From Flammeovirgaceae bacterium (GTDB lineage: Bacteria; Bacteroidota; Bacteroidia; Cytophagales; Cyclobacteriaceae): a stretch of 64,000 nt of DNA. Position 1 is the first letter of the stretch. Each line of letters begins with the position of its first letter. The notes beneath the pieces are model-generated. The model was given only the letters and a program-made list of their open reading frames with translations, did not search any database and was not told the origin of the DNA. The translations under genes and the position numbers were made by a program. This document shows, piece after piece, positions 47,167 through 57,748 of this stretch. Where the stretch lies: the NCBI GenBank assembly GCA_016709845.1, contig JADJMA010000014.1, positions 1-64,000 on the forward strand, in the 5' to 3' direction.

Positions 47167-47763
47167 ATGAATATAAGGATGTTGAAGAAGCAAATAATTA
47201 CAGCGGTAACTTTAGTATTTGTATCGCTCTCAGCAAATGCACAATGTGCCATGTGCAGAGCTGCTTTAGAAAATAATGTGAGCAATGGAAACATCGGAAT
47301 AGCGGCAGGAATTAATTTTGGGATCTTATATTTGTTTGTTGCACCATACGCAGTGATAGCAATCATTGCCTTTTTTTGGTATCGTGCAAGTAAAACCAAC
47401 AGCAAAAATGAACTCCTTAAGCGCAGTATGGCGAGTAAGTGCCCCCGGTGTAAAAAAGGAGATATCTTCCATTACCCACTGACTCGTATTTCTAAGTTTT
47501 CAGAAATGAATAGTCATTGCCCTCAATGTCAGGTATCCTTTACACCTGAACCCGGCTTTTACTTCGGAGCACTCTTTATAAGCTATGCTTTCAATGTTGC
47601 GATTATGGTGACAATTTCTATTCTACTCTATTTCTTTATCCATCCACCTGATTGGGTCTACGGAGCTTCTCTAGTAACTGTATCTATCATTTTTATTCCC
47701 TTCAGCTTCCGTTACTCCAGAATACTATTTCTCTATGGGTTTGGCGGTCTTCAAAGTAGGTAA
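47167..47763 (+). CDS. Fused small membrane protein and DUF983 protein
   Basis: One 198-aa frame holding two parts. Residues 1-80: signal or anchor plus AQCAMCRAALENN and a helix ILYLFVAPYAVIAIIAFFWY, a small protein usually encoded on its own next to cox genes in Bacteroidota. Residues 88-198: a DUF983 protein with two CxxC zinc-like motifs (KCPRCKKGD, HCPQCQ) and two helices. An internal ATG at 47428 (MASKCPRC) could start DUF983 separately. The fusion is either genuine or caused by an indel in the A-rich junction near 47410. Confidence 0.75.
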   Translation: MNIRMLKKQIITAVTLVFVSLSANAQCAMCRAALENNVSNGNIGIAAGINFGILYLFVAPYAVIAIIAFFWYRASKTNSKNELLKRSMASKCPRCKKGDIFHYPLTRISKFSEMNSHCPQCQVSFTPEPGFYFGALFISYAFNVAIMVTISILLYFFIHPPDWVYGASLVTVSIIFIPFSFRYSRILFLYGFGGLQSR

Positions 47764-47805
47764 TCTTAGTATAGATTTTCTTATTTTTAAGTATTGCCTC
47801 CGCAC

Positions 47806-50800
47806 ATGCGTAACGTAAAGCCGCTCACTTTATTGATATTTTCCATTTGCTGTGCTTTGGGTAGCCTGAGTTGGCAGTTGGCCACGGACGATACAAAAGA
47901 GAGCATTGCAAATAGAATTTCTGATAATCTATCTAAAGCATTGTATGCGTTAGAGGCAGAATCCACCCAGATACTCAATTCTCCAAAACCCTTTAAATGG
48001 TCAGAACTCAAAGGGTCTCATTTTCTAATGGATAGTCTCCGTGTTATTGCCTGGAGTGATCCCGAATTTCTTCCGGACGCCCGACAAATACAGACTGATT
48101 TCAAGCTTAAATTAGTAAAGAATTCTAATGGAGATTTTTGCTGCGAAAGCATGTATTTGGCTCGTCTAAATTTCTGATATCCGTTTTGCCGCTTTATAAG
48201 AAATACTCCATTACAAACCGATATTTAATACCGCAGAGTAATCCGCAAGTATTTGAAAAATTTAACATCCGGGTTTTAGACCCACTCGCCACCACGGGTA
48301 TAAAAATTTATTTTGAAAACCAGGCTATTTTTGGAATAGACCTAGTCAGCGAGAATAATGGAAAAGGTACAGCGCCTTTAATCCTTGCTTTTGCATCACT
48401 GTTTTTTTTAATACTAGCCGTTATCCTTTTTCTAAAAAAGTTACATAAACAGCGGAAGTTTCAAGTCGTTTTTCTTTTAGGTGGAAGCATTTTTATTTTG
48501 CTTCGGCTGCTTATGCTTCAACTGAATTTTCCAGGCAGTTGGTACGAGACAAAAATATTTAGTCCTCAGGAATTTGCCTCCTCCTCGTTTAATGCATCGA
48601 TGGGTGATTTGTTTTTAAATACTCTTGGGGTGATGATACTTTGCGGGTATGTTTTATTTACGTATACGAAATGGCCTGTTATACGAAGTGTACTTAAAAC
48701 AAAAGCTATTGCCCGTTGGGGGTGGACACTATTATTTTTACTCTTATCGATTTTCTCCTTTCTCTATCCATTTCTATTTATAGAAGTTATTTTCAATAAC
48801 TCATCGATCTCCTTGGATATCACTCAGTCGCTTAGCTTTGATGTTATACGGGTGCTTTCGTTTATATCTATTACGTTTGGTGTCATTAGTTCATTCTTCT
48901 TTACCCATGTATTCATAAGAATTTCAAAGGCACTTTCTCCTTTGTATGGAAGATTTGGAGTAGCCCTGCTAATCGCATGCGTATTGTTTATATCTTATTT
49001 TAAGATTGAATCCAGAGATTATTGGATAACGCTATGGGTAGGCATACCTTTCATTGTACTGGTTTATTTTTCCAGAATAAGCTCATCACTCAATAGGATA
49101 ACGTATGTTACATTTCTCTATCTCTTTTTTGCAACGGCTACCTTTGCAACACAAGGCGCGTTAAGCATTCAGCGTTTTGTAATGAAGAAACGCGTTGAAT
49201 CACAATTTAAATTTGCCAGTGGCTATTTGATTGATCGGGATGTATTGGCAGAATATTTATTAAATGAAAGTCTAAGAAAGATTCCTACCGATGCATTTAT
49301 CCAAACGCGATTAGCCAGTCCCTTTTTAAGTAAATCGGTAGTAAGGCAAAAGGTTAAGCAAATTTATCTCAATTCATATTTTGACCGCTACGATATTAAA
49401 ATCTACTTATATAATTCAACGAAAGAACCCTATGACGATCAAACGCAAGTGCCATTATCAGTACTAGAATCGGAATTAAGTAATTCAACAAATGAAACTG
49501 AGTATAAGGGATTATACTTTATTCGGTCGCAGGGCATTAAAACAGGAAAGCGATACTTTGCAACTATACCTATAACCAGATTTGATCAGGTTATTGGCTA
49601 TGTGGCCTTAGATCTTTCACTTAAGAGAATTATTCCTCAGAATGTTTATCCGGAACTTCTGGCAGATAATCGTTTTGGAGAATATTTTGAAAATCGCGAT
49701 AAGAGCTTTGCCTTTTTATCTAATCATGGTATCATTAGTAGTTTTGGAAATTTTAACTACGAGCGCGATTTTGATTTTAACTTATTAAATAACCTATCCT
49801 TTTATGAAACGGGTGTTGAGTCGCATGGATTCATCCATACCGGGATTGAAGATGATTCGAATAGGGTAGCGGTGGTAACCTCCATGGATTATCCTTCCTT
49901 CTTTGTTCTCACTAATTTCTCTTTCTTTTTCATCACGGGAATGTTCGTAGCGGGCGTTGCATTATTGGGGTATGGATTTTTCATCTGGTTTCGAGGCGGT
50001 AAAATCAATTATGCCGCCAGGATACAACTTTATATTTATATGGCGTTTGTAATTCCCTTAGTGGTAGTCACGATAACAACGCTTAATCGTACTACTCAAT
50101 CAGCCGAGAACCAACTGAATCAGGATTTTAGTAACAGATCCAAGACCATTGGAGAAAACCTTGAACCAATATTAACAAATTACTGGAAAGATCCAGCTTT
50201 GAGTCTCGAAGAGCTGGAAAATCAACTGGATAACATTGCCCGGTTTTCAAATATTGATATTTCTGTTTATGACCCCTCGGGCCGAATACTGGTAAGCAGC
50301 CAACCGGGTATTTTAGAAAATCAGCTTGCTTCGGGTTTGATGAATAGAAAAGCCTGGGAACAGATTTTTAATGAAGGTGAGAATGCTTGAATCATGAATG
50401 AGCAAATCGGCTCACTGATTTTTAACAATTCTTACTTTGCTTTAAAGTCTACCGAATCGGGTTCTAAAATTGGCGTATTGAGCGTTCCGTTTTTTGAATC
50501 AGGATTATCCTTAGAGTCTACCCAAATAAATATCTTGGCTAATGTTCTAACAGTGTTCACCCTTATATTCATATTATTCTCTATACTATCATTTTTTATT
50601 GTTGATTTGTTGACCTTTCCCCTACGTTTTATCACCCGTACCTTAAGTCGAACAACACTTACCGGAAATAATGAGCCACTTCAGTGGAAATCGAAAGATG
50701 AAATTGGATTGATGGTGGATGAATATAACCGGATGTTAAAAAATCTAGAACAAAGTAAGATTGAATTAGCCGAAGTCAAAAGGAAAGTGCTTGGCGTGAA

Positions 50801-51439
50801 ATTGCCCGGCAGGTAGCTCACGAAATTAAGAACCCACTTACCCCGATGAAGCTGACCTTACAGCAAATGGAGATTATTTTGATGAAAGAGGGGCTTGATA
50901 AAGAGAAATCAAAACAGTCGATTAAAACGTTGCTTACCCAAGTAGATATTCTAAATGACATAGCCTCTTCGTTTAGCACATTTGCCCGCATGCCAGCGCC
51001 TATCTTACAGAAAATTGATTTGACTACTGTAATAAGAAAAAGTGTGGATTTGTATTCGAACTATGAGACAGGAACAGTCAGTTTAAAAGAGATGCATGAA
51101 CCTGTTTTTATAATGGCAGACGAACAATTACTCCATAGAATAATTTCTAATATCATATTAAATGCTCTTCAATCTAGCAGCAAGAGAAAGGTAAATGTTG
51201 ATATTGAGATTAGACTTCAACCCAATTTGGTTGAGGTCATTTTTAAAGATAATGGCGATGGCATTGATCAGGAATTGCAGGAGAAAATATTTCTGCCCTA
51301 TTTTTCCACCAAACAATCGGGCTCGGGACTTGGGCTAGCTATAGCAAAACAAGGTATTGAGCAGAGTGGGGGAGCTATTTGGTTTGAATCAATTCCTGAT
51401 GGCGGAACAATTTTCACTATTCGTTTTCCTTTAGCCTAG
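47806..51439 (+). CDS. NtrY-like sensor histidine kinase, broken into four frames
   Basis: A very large membrane sensor kinase (about 1,200 aa) of the NtrY type common in Bacteroidota. The first helix PLTLLIFSICCALGSLSWQL and an extracytoplasmic region are followed by a multi-helix section (about residues 190-480) and another sensor region. A HAMP segment around LTFPLRFITRTLSRTTL leads to the His box REIARQVAHEIKNPLTPMK, with ATPase motifs NIILNAL, DNGDGI and GSGLGLAIAKQ. Breaks: a missing T near 48137, an in-frame TGA at 50388-50390, and a shift near 50785. ATG 47806 is preferred to the TTG at 47794. No NtrX-type response regulator is in the window. Confidence 0.9.
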
Positions 51440-52195
51440 GCTTTTGATTGCTTGCTCTTAAGATTTCGCATGATTTTGTTGGCGAACACAAAATCGTCTA
51501 ACTCTTTACTCCCGAATCCATGATATCCTGATTGGATCCTTCCCATAGTTTATTTCCCTTTGACAAGAACATAATTTTTTCTCCTATACCCATTACGGAG
51601 TTCATATCGTGGGTAACTACAATAGTGGTCATATCAAACTCATGTGTAATCTCCATAATCAACTCATCAATTACTGTAGCGGTCTGTGGATCGAGGCCTG
51701 AGTTTGGCTCATCACAAAAAAGATAATTGGGATTATTAACAATAGCTCGGGCAATGCCTACACGCTTTTTCATTCCGCCACTAATCTCCGAAGGCGTTTT
51801 TTATTGACACCTTCCAATCCTACCCGCTTCAAACAAAAGTTAACCTGATCAATTTTTTCATCCTCAGGCATTCGTGTCAGAATATTTAGTGGAAACATGA
51901 CATTTTCTTCTACATTCTTTGAGTCAAACAACGCCCCGCCCTGAAATAACATTCCGATTTCTCTACGGATTTCAGATTTCATTTCTTTATCCGCCTGCGT
52001 AAAATTTCGCAAATCATAATAGACAACTCCCGTGTCGGGTTGCAATAGCCCAACAATACATTTTAGAAGAACACTTTTCCCCGTACCACTTGACCCTATG
52101 ATGAGATTTGTTTTTCCTTTATCAAATTCACTTGAAATCCCACTAAGGACAACTTTATCGGCAAAGGACTTTGAAATATTACTAATCTTTATCAT
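51436..52195 (-). CDS. mlaF: MlaF-like ABC ATPase, frameshifted
   Basis: Cytoplasmic ATPase of the Mla-type lipid transport system, about 253 aa. Walker A is GSSGTGKS, the Q-loop is in MLFQGGALFDSKNVEENV, the signature is in SEISGGMKKRVGIARAI, Walker B is YLFCDEPNSGLDP and the H-loop is in VVTHDMNS. One extra A near 51787 splits LVAE from SEISGG. Another indel near 51500 hides the tail KELDDFVFANKIMRNLKSKQ, which ends at 51436. Its stop codon overlaps the kinase stop. MlaE follows upstream by 3 bp. Confidence 0.9.
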
Positions 52196-52198
52196 GAA

Positions 52199-52926
52199 TT
52201 ATAATAACAAATACGCTAGAAAATAGTCGGCCAACAGTACAGCTATTATACTGGTTGTTACTGCATTGGTACTCGCGATACCGACTTCCAACGCCCCTCC
52301 TTGCGTGTAATAGCCTTTATACGATGAGATAGAACTTATCAGAAAAGCAAAACGAATGACTTGATAAGAGCGAAGGTTATGAAGTACGGATTGAATCCAT
52401 AGCGGATTCCATACACATATTCGGTGGCGGTTAATGCCTCTGTTAAACTGCCAGCGATATATCCACCCATAATGGCACAGATAGCCGAAACAATAACCAG
52501 AAGGGGGTACATGAATAGTGAGGCAAGAATTTTAGGGAGCACCAGATAAGAGGAAGAATTTATTCCCATCACCTCCAGAGCATCAATTTGCTCTGTTATG
52601 CGCATGGTTCCAAGCCCACCGGACATGCTGGATCCAACCTTCCCCGCATATATAATCGCCATAATAGTAGGTGCCAATTCGAGAATAGTCATTTCTCTTA
52701 CTACTTCAGCAATTACAAACCGTGGTACAAACGGGCTTACCAGGTTGGCTGCGATTTGGATTGTAGTAACAGCACCCATAAATGTGGATACCAGCATGAA
52801 TAGAAGAATAGATTTTACTCCAATATTTACACACTCTTCCAGCGTAAGCGTATAATACGTTTTAAATGTTTCGCGTCTTACAACCAGGGAACCTAAAAAA
52901 ATTATGTACTTACCAAAACCCTTCAT
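52199..52926 (-). CDS. mlaE: MlaE-family permease, frameshifted
   Basis: Inner-membrane permease for lipid transport, about 242 aa, with five helices. It has the family's FMGAVTTIQIAANLVSP, IVREMTILELAPTIMAIIYAGKVGSSMSGGLGTMRITEQIDALEVMGI stretch (read in pieces) and LVLPKILASLFMYPLLV. A frame break near 52350 is followed by FLISSISSYKGYYTQGGALEVG and a final helix ending at 52199. Start at 52926 (MKGFGKYIIF) is the usual one. With MlaF it probably maintains outer-membrane asymmetry; no MlaD or MlaC gene is adjacent. Confidence 0.9.
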
Positions 52927-52973
52927 GCAGTTAAGTTCAAGTGCTATATTGCTCAAAGATAAAATAATTTCTC

Positions 52974-53675
52974 ATGAACAAATTGATCGTTGTAACAGGT
53001 GGAACCAAAGGCATTGGCAGGGCAGTTTTAGAACGTTTTGCTTCAAATGGTTTTGATTTGGCTACCTGTGCCCGTAAGCAGGCCGATCTTAGCGCGTTAA
53101 AATCTGATTTGGAAGAAAAGTATAAGATAAAAGTGTTTATTCAGGTAGCCGATCTGTCTGACAAAAAATCAGGTAAAAGTCTTTACAGAATTCATAGATA
53201 AACTCAATCGACCGGTGGATGTTTTGGTCAATAATTCCGGCAATTTTATCCCTGGCCAGATATTGATGAACCCGATGGAACGCTGGAAGAGATGATTGCG
53301 GGTAATGTATAGCGCGTATTATGCCACCCGTGGATTGACAGGAAAATGAAATCAAACAAGTCTGGCCATATTTTTAATATGTGTTCAATTGCCAGTATTA
53401 AGGCTTACCCTAACGGAGGTTCTTATGCAATTTCAAAATTTGCCTTGCTCGGTTTTTCCAAAGTTCTGCGAGAGGAGCTGAAAGAGCACGGTATTCGTGT
53501 AACTGCTGTTTTGCCAGGGGCAACAAAAACATCAAGTTGGGCTGCTAGTACACTGCCTGACAGTCGGTTTATAAAGCCTGAAGATGTTGCCGAGGCTATT
53601 TTCTCAGCGCATTCACTTTCCCTAAATACTGTGGTGGAAGAACTTCTTATCAGACCGCAATTGGGTGATATTTAA
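52974..53675 (+). CDS. Short-chain dehydrogenase/reductase, frameshifted
   Basis: NAD(P)-dependent oxidoreductase of the classical SDR family. The dinucleotide motif TGGTKGIG lies near residues 8-15, NNSGN near 90, the catalytic Ser in MCSIASIKAYP, YAISK (Tyr and Lys) and a C-terminal PGATKTSSW. The frame shifts near 53170 and at least once more between 53255 and 53345, where DEPDGTLEEMIAGN and YSAYYATRGLTGKM are recoverable. About 235 aa. Substrate unknown. Divergent from mlaE. Confidence 0.85.
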
Positions 53676-53737
53676 GTTTTTAGATGATTGAACAAAAGTA
53701 GCTTTCAAAGGGTTATTTTTGTAATAAATCATACTCT

Positions 53738-55697
53738 GTGAATAGTCAGGTTCTTCAAGTAAAGCAGTATAGCGATAGTTTAACGAGGTATAGCCGCAGG
53801 AAAACCCGTGAGGTAAATGTTGGAGGCGTTCCCATGGGCGGAAATAATCCTATCCGAATCCAGTCAATGACCACTATTGACACAATGGATACAAGGGGTT
53901 CAGTTGAACAAACTATTCGATGATTGAAGCTGGGTGCGAATATGTTCGGATTACAGCCCCCAGTATTAAAGAAGCACAAAATCTTGACGTGATTAAAAAA
54001 GAACTTCGTGCTCGAGGGTATTCAGTGCCGCTCATCGCTGATATTCACTTTACACCCAACGCAGCGGAGTTGGCTGCACGCCTTGTAGAAAAAGTACGCG
54101 TAAACCCCGGTAACTATGCCGATAAGAAGCGGTTTGAAGAGATAGAATATACCGATGCTACCTATCAGGCTGAACTCGATCGGATCCGCCAGAAGTTTAC
54201 CCCACTTGTAAAAATATGTAAGGAGTATGGCACGGCTATGCGCATCGGCACCAATCATGGTTCATTATCCGATCGTATTATGAGCCGTTACGGAGATACG
54301 CCATTAGGTATGGTAGAGTCTGCGTTAGAATTTTTACGAATCTGCGAAGACCTGGACTACTATGATATCGTATTATCCATGAAAGCCAGTAATCCACAGG
54401 TCATGGTGCAGGCCTATCGGCTGTTGGTTCACAAATTGGATGAAGAAAATTTTCAGCCGTATCCGTTACATCTGGGTGTTACGGAAGCAGGCGATGGGGA
54501 AGATGGCCGCATTAAATCTTCAGTAGGTATTGGCACTTTATTAGAAGATGGGCTGGGTGATACCATTCGGGTTTCACTTACTGAAGACCCTGAGGCTGAG
54601 GTGCCAGTCGCTAAAGCGTTGGCAGATCGTTACAAGAATAGGAAAGCTTCGTATCCTATTCCGGAGATAATCAATTACCCGATAAACCCTTTTGTTTATA
54701 CCCGAAGGCATACGCATGAAGTGATGAATGTAGGTGGGCATCAGGTGCCAAGAGTCATTGCGGATTTTTCAATCAAAGATAAAATTACTCCGGCATCACT
54801 TTTCGCATTGGGTTATCAATACTCCGTTCCGTTAGATAAATGGAACATTACCGATATGGCTTGCGATTACATTTTTCTGGGCGACAAAACTATTGACTTT
54901 GATATTCCTGGAACACTGGGATTGATTTATAATCAAGCTACCTGGTTGAACCAAAAACATCAACCGAGCAGCTATCCCTTTATCAACCCGGTTGATTATA
55001 TGGCCGATGTAGAGAAATCTTTACAATTGAATTTCATCTACGCACAACTGAAAGACATTACTAACGACCTCTTGCAAAAACTTAAGCATGATGCAACAGC
55101 GATTCTTTTGATTGATACATATAATGAGCACGGACTTGCGGAACAGCGTAGAATGTTTGTTGACCTGATGAATGCACAATGTGATGTGCCTGTAATTATA
55201 GGAAGAGCTTATGCTGACTTAAGTACAGATCAACTCCAACTTTATGCCGCTACCGATCTTGGTGGATTATTAATTGATGGGCTGGGCGATGGTGTGTTTA
55301 TTGCAGCCGAGCGATGTGGTTCTGATAAAATGGTTACTGAAACTGCATTTGGTCCTTTACGAGCCACTAGAACCAGAATTTCAAAGAACGAATATATTTC
55401 CTACCCATCTTGCGCGCGTACTCTATTTGATTTGCAGGAAACCACGCCAAAGATGAGGTCGCGTACCAGCCACTAAAAGGAATTAAGATTGGTATTATGG
55501 GCTGCATTGTAAATGGACCGGGCGAGATGGCTGATGCTGATTATGGCTATGTAGGTTCAGGGCCGGGCAGAATTACGCTGTACAGGGGTAAAGAAGTAGT
55601 GAAGAAAAATGTGCCCACACCCCAGGCTGTTGATGCTTTAATTGATTTGATTCGCGAAGATAAAAACTGGATTGAACCACAGAACGTAAACCATTAA
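53738..55697 (+). CDS. ispG: IspG, long form (4-hydroxy-3-methylbut-2-enyl diphosphate synthase), frameshifted
   Basis: Penultimate enzyme of the MEP isoprenoid pathway; reduces MEcPP to HMBPP with a [4Fe-4S] cluster. About 650 aa, the long Bacteroidota/plant-like form with a large insert between the TIM barrel (RIQSMTTIDTMDT, IADIHFTPN) and the cluster domain. GTG at 53738 is the start; no ATG lies upstream in frame. Breaks occur near 53922 and 55476. The cluster domain has YPSC (55402-55413) where CPSC is expected, and MGCIVNGPGE with the third Cys. A Tyr for the first Cys would remove a cluster ligand. Confidence 0.94.
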
Positions 55698-55701
55698 AAC
55701 A

Positions 55702-55909
55702 ATGGAAAACCAAACCGAACAGGGAGAGAAAAAGAAATTGTCGTTCAAAGAATTTTTTCGATGGGCGAAGTAGGAGGTTATTTTTTTCGGAAGAAAGACC
55801 CTAACAGACCCAGCAACATCAATATTAAAATGATGATGGCATCAATAAGATTTCAATTGCCATCTTTCTAGTGGCTATACTTTATCTCATCCTAAAGCGT
55901 TTCATTTGA
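55702..55909 (+). CDS. Small conserved membrane protein, frameshifted
   Basis: About 68 aa, reconstructed across several indels from ATG 55702: MENQTEQGEKKKLSFKEFF, then SMGEVGGYFFRKKDPNRPSN in a second frame, NINIKMM and a C-terminal helix ISIAIFLVAILYLILKRFI. I recall similar short Bacteroidota proteins beginning with a GYFFRKKDPxRP motif, possibly DUF6728. Function unknown. Its stop overlaps the TTG start of the following gene. Confidence 0.55.
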
Positions 55910-56259
55910 ACATTGAGACCTTTAGAAGTTATTGTCTATCAAAAAAGGGTGTATCTGAGGAGTTCCCGTTTGATGAGAACACCTTGGTTTTTAAAGTAAT
56001 GGGTAAGATGTTCGCCCTTACCGATTTGGATAATTTTGAAAGTGTGAACCTGAAGTGCGATCCGGAAAAAGCTGTTCAACTTCGGGAAGAATTTTCTTCG
56101 GTTATGCCGGGGTATCATATGAATAAGAAGCATTGGAATACTGTTCTTATGGATTCGGGCATTTCAGATCGGCTGGTTAAAGAATGGATTGATGATTCGT
56201 ATTCGTTAGTTGTGGATTCGCTGCCGAAAAGAATGAGGCAGGAATTAGATGTTTTATAG
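55906..56259 (+). CDS. MmcQ/YjbR family protein
   Basis: A 117-aa protein of the MmcQ/YjbR (CyaY-like fold) DNA-binding family. Recognised by the opening TFRSYCLSKKGVSEEFPFDENTLVFKV (in pieces), KMFALTDLD, the middle VNLKCDPEKAVQLRE and the MNKKHWNTV segment. TTG 55906 is the assigned start, giving MNIETFRSYC; no ATG fits upstream. Function unclear. Possibly coupled to the small membrane protein upstream. Confidence 0.85.
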   Translation: MNIETFRSYCLSKKGVSEEFPFDENTLVFKVMGKMFALTDLDNFESVNLKCDPEKAVQLREEFSSVMPGYHMNKKHWNTVLMDSGISDRLVKEWIDDSYSLVVDSLPKRMRQELDVL

Positions 56260-56356
56260 CTGGTAATCAGTAATTTACATTACCGTTTGATTTCTTATAT
56301 CTTCGGATTACTTGGGTTAATTAATTATTTTTGCTGATTGTGATCATCTGTATAGA

Positions 56357-57193
56357 ATGACCAGGGCTTTACTCTTAGTTGCAACACTCTTTATGGTGCT
56401 CAGTTCGTGTACGCAGCGCCTGATTTGCCCTGCCTATCAAAGTTCTTTTATTTATGATAAACCTACCCAGCGTGAGAAGTTTGTTTACTATAATGAAAGC
56501 ACTACACAGCCTCGGGAAATCCTTGCTTCCAATAGTAAAACAATCTTATTACCACCCCGCGATTCTTCGTGGTTAAACAGCGATGCGCTTCGTGGACCTG
56601 CGTTGCCGCAGGTAAGGCGTGTAAAGAAGGATCGTTACCTATTACTTCCTGAAAAAACGTATAAGAAAGCATTGAAAGCATTGCGCACAGTTGAAATGAA
56701 ACCGGTCTATCCTAAGAAAGATTCGTTGGATATTCAGAGTGAGTTAGATAGTGCTGCCCGCAGCATTACCGATACGCTTTCATCGGAAAGCAGTACTCGA
56801 AAAGTTGAAGTGGATAGTGCCTACAAAATCACCAAGACAAAGGAAAAGTATAATTTGGATCAGGACAGTTACATGTGGTACTTCCGCGATGTGTTGGTGC
56901 TTCCTGATGTAAGGGCTGCCATGATGGAGGAGGGAGAGGTAAGGGCTGCCAATAAAAAGTCAGCGAAAAAAGCTAAAGGCGGTTTCTTTGGTGGAATCTT
57001 TAAGAGGAAAAATAAGAAGGATTCTACAGCAGTTGAATCATTGCAAGAGCCTATAGCTCAGGATACAGCCCAAGCCAAACCTAAAAAGAAGGGCTTGGGT
57101 GGGTTGTTCAATAAGAAGTCAAAAGTTGGAAAAACAGATTCCTCCAAGAAGGTCGATCCGGCTAAGAAGGAAGAGGAAGACGATGGCTTTTAG
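56357..57193 (+). CDS. Lipoprotein, hypothetical
   Basis: A 278-aa protein with lipobox VLSSC near residue 18 (MTRALLLVATLFMVLSSC). The CPAYQSSF segment follows, then a mostly polar sequence, MWYFRDVLVLPDVRAAM, and a lysine-rich C-terminal part (KKKGLGGLFNKKSK, and KEEEDDGF at the end). The first 60 residues (CPAYQSSFIYDKPTQREKF) recur in Bacteroidota lipoproteins of unknown role. A surface-exposed or periplasmic structural lipoprotein is likely. Confidence 0.75.
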   Translation: MTRALLLVATLFMVLSSCTQRLICPAYQSSFIYDKPTQREKFVYYNESTTQPREILASNSKTILLPPRDSSWLNSDALRGPALPQVRRVKKDRYLLLPEKTYKKALKALRTVEMKPVYPKKDSLDIQSELDSAARSITDTLSSESSTRKVEVDSAYKITKTKEKYNLDQDSYMWYFRDVLVLPDVRAAMMEEGEVRAANKKSAKKAKGGFFGGIFKRKNKKDSTAVESLQEPIAQDTAQAKPKKKGLGGLFNKKSKVGKTDSSKKVDPAKKEEEDDGF

Positions 57194-57225
57194 GAACCAC
57201 TCCAATCTATCGATACCTTAACTAA

Positions 57226-57259
57226 AACAAAAAATGCCCTCACCAAAGGCAAGGGCATT
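57226..57259 (-). terminator. Intrinsic terminator of the RRM gene
   Basis: On the minus strand AATGCCCT (57259-57252) pairs with AGGGCATT (57240-57233) and is followed by TTTTTTGTTTT. It lies about 22 bp after the RRM stop. It does not work for the plus-strand lipoprotein gene because no T-tract follows on that side. Confidence 0.8.
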
Positions 57260-57280
57260 GTAAATCTTATTTCAATCCGA

Positions 57281-57607
57281 TTAATAATCTTTGTTGAAAT
57301 CGCCTCTGCGGAAGCCACCGCCACCACCACCTCGGTTGCCACCACGGCCACCGTTACCACCTTCTTCACGCGGACGGGCCTCATTAACCACTAAGTTTTT
57401 TCCCATGAAATCAGCTCCGTTTAATTCATTGACTGCATTACGACCCGCAGTGTCGTCAGCCATTTCAATAAATCCAAAGCCACGGCTACGCTGTGTAACT
57501 TTGTCCATGATGATTTTCGCAGAGCTCACTTCACCGTACTCGGCAAATAACTGCTTCAATTGTTCCTCGGATGCCTTCCAGGGAATGTTGGCTACATAAA
57601 TGTTCAT
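57281..57607 (-). CDS. RRM RNA-binding protein, glycine-rich
   Basis: A 108-aa single-RRM protein like cyanobacterial and Bacteroidota cold-induced Rbp proteins. RNP2 is IYVANI (residues 3-8), RNP1 is RGFGFIEM (42-49), and a Gly/Arg-rich tail follows (about 83-108). Likely a cold- or stress-induced RNA chaperone. It has its own promoter with a long leader and its own terminator. Confidence 0.93.
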   Translation of the reverse strand: MNIYVANIPWKASEEQLKQLFAEYGEVSSAKIIMDKVTQRSRGFGFIEMADDTAGRNAVNELNGADFMGKNLVVNEARPREEGGNGGRGGNRGGGGGGFRRGDFNKDY

Positions 57608-57715
57608 TTTCGTTTTGAAATTAAGTTATAAATGTTCTTGCTAACTCAATAAGGCCTGCCGATAAATAAACTCGATTGGTGGAGTACTTAGGTGGGAATT
57701 ATCTAATTAACAAAC

Positions 57716-57748
57716 CAAAGGTAATAGTTTTTTTTAATTATCCTCAAA
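57716..57748 (-). promoter_or_regulatory. Promoter of the RRM gene
   Basis: Minus-strand TTTG (57748-57745), 21 nt, then TACCTTTG (57723-57716), which fits TTTG-N19-21-TAnnTTTG. The leader is about 100 nt. The -33 box overlaps the stop codon of the upstream NTF2-like gene. Confidence 0.6.

Noticed and set aside
50388..50390. TGA as selenocysteine or tryptophan recoding
   Set aside because: No selenocysteine-type element visible, other genes use TGA as an ordinary stop, and other errors in the same gene make a substitution more likely.
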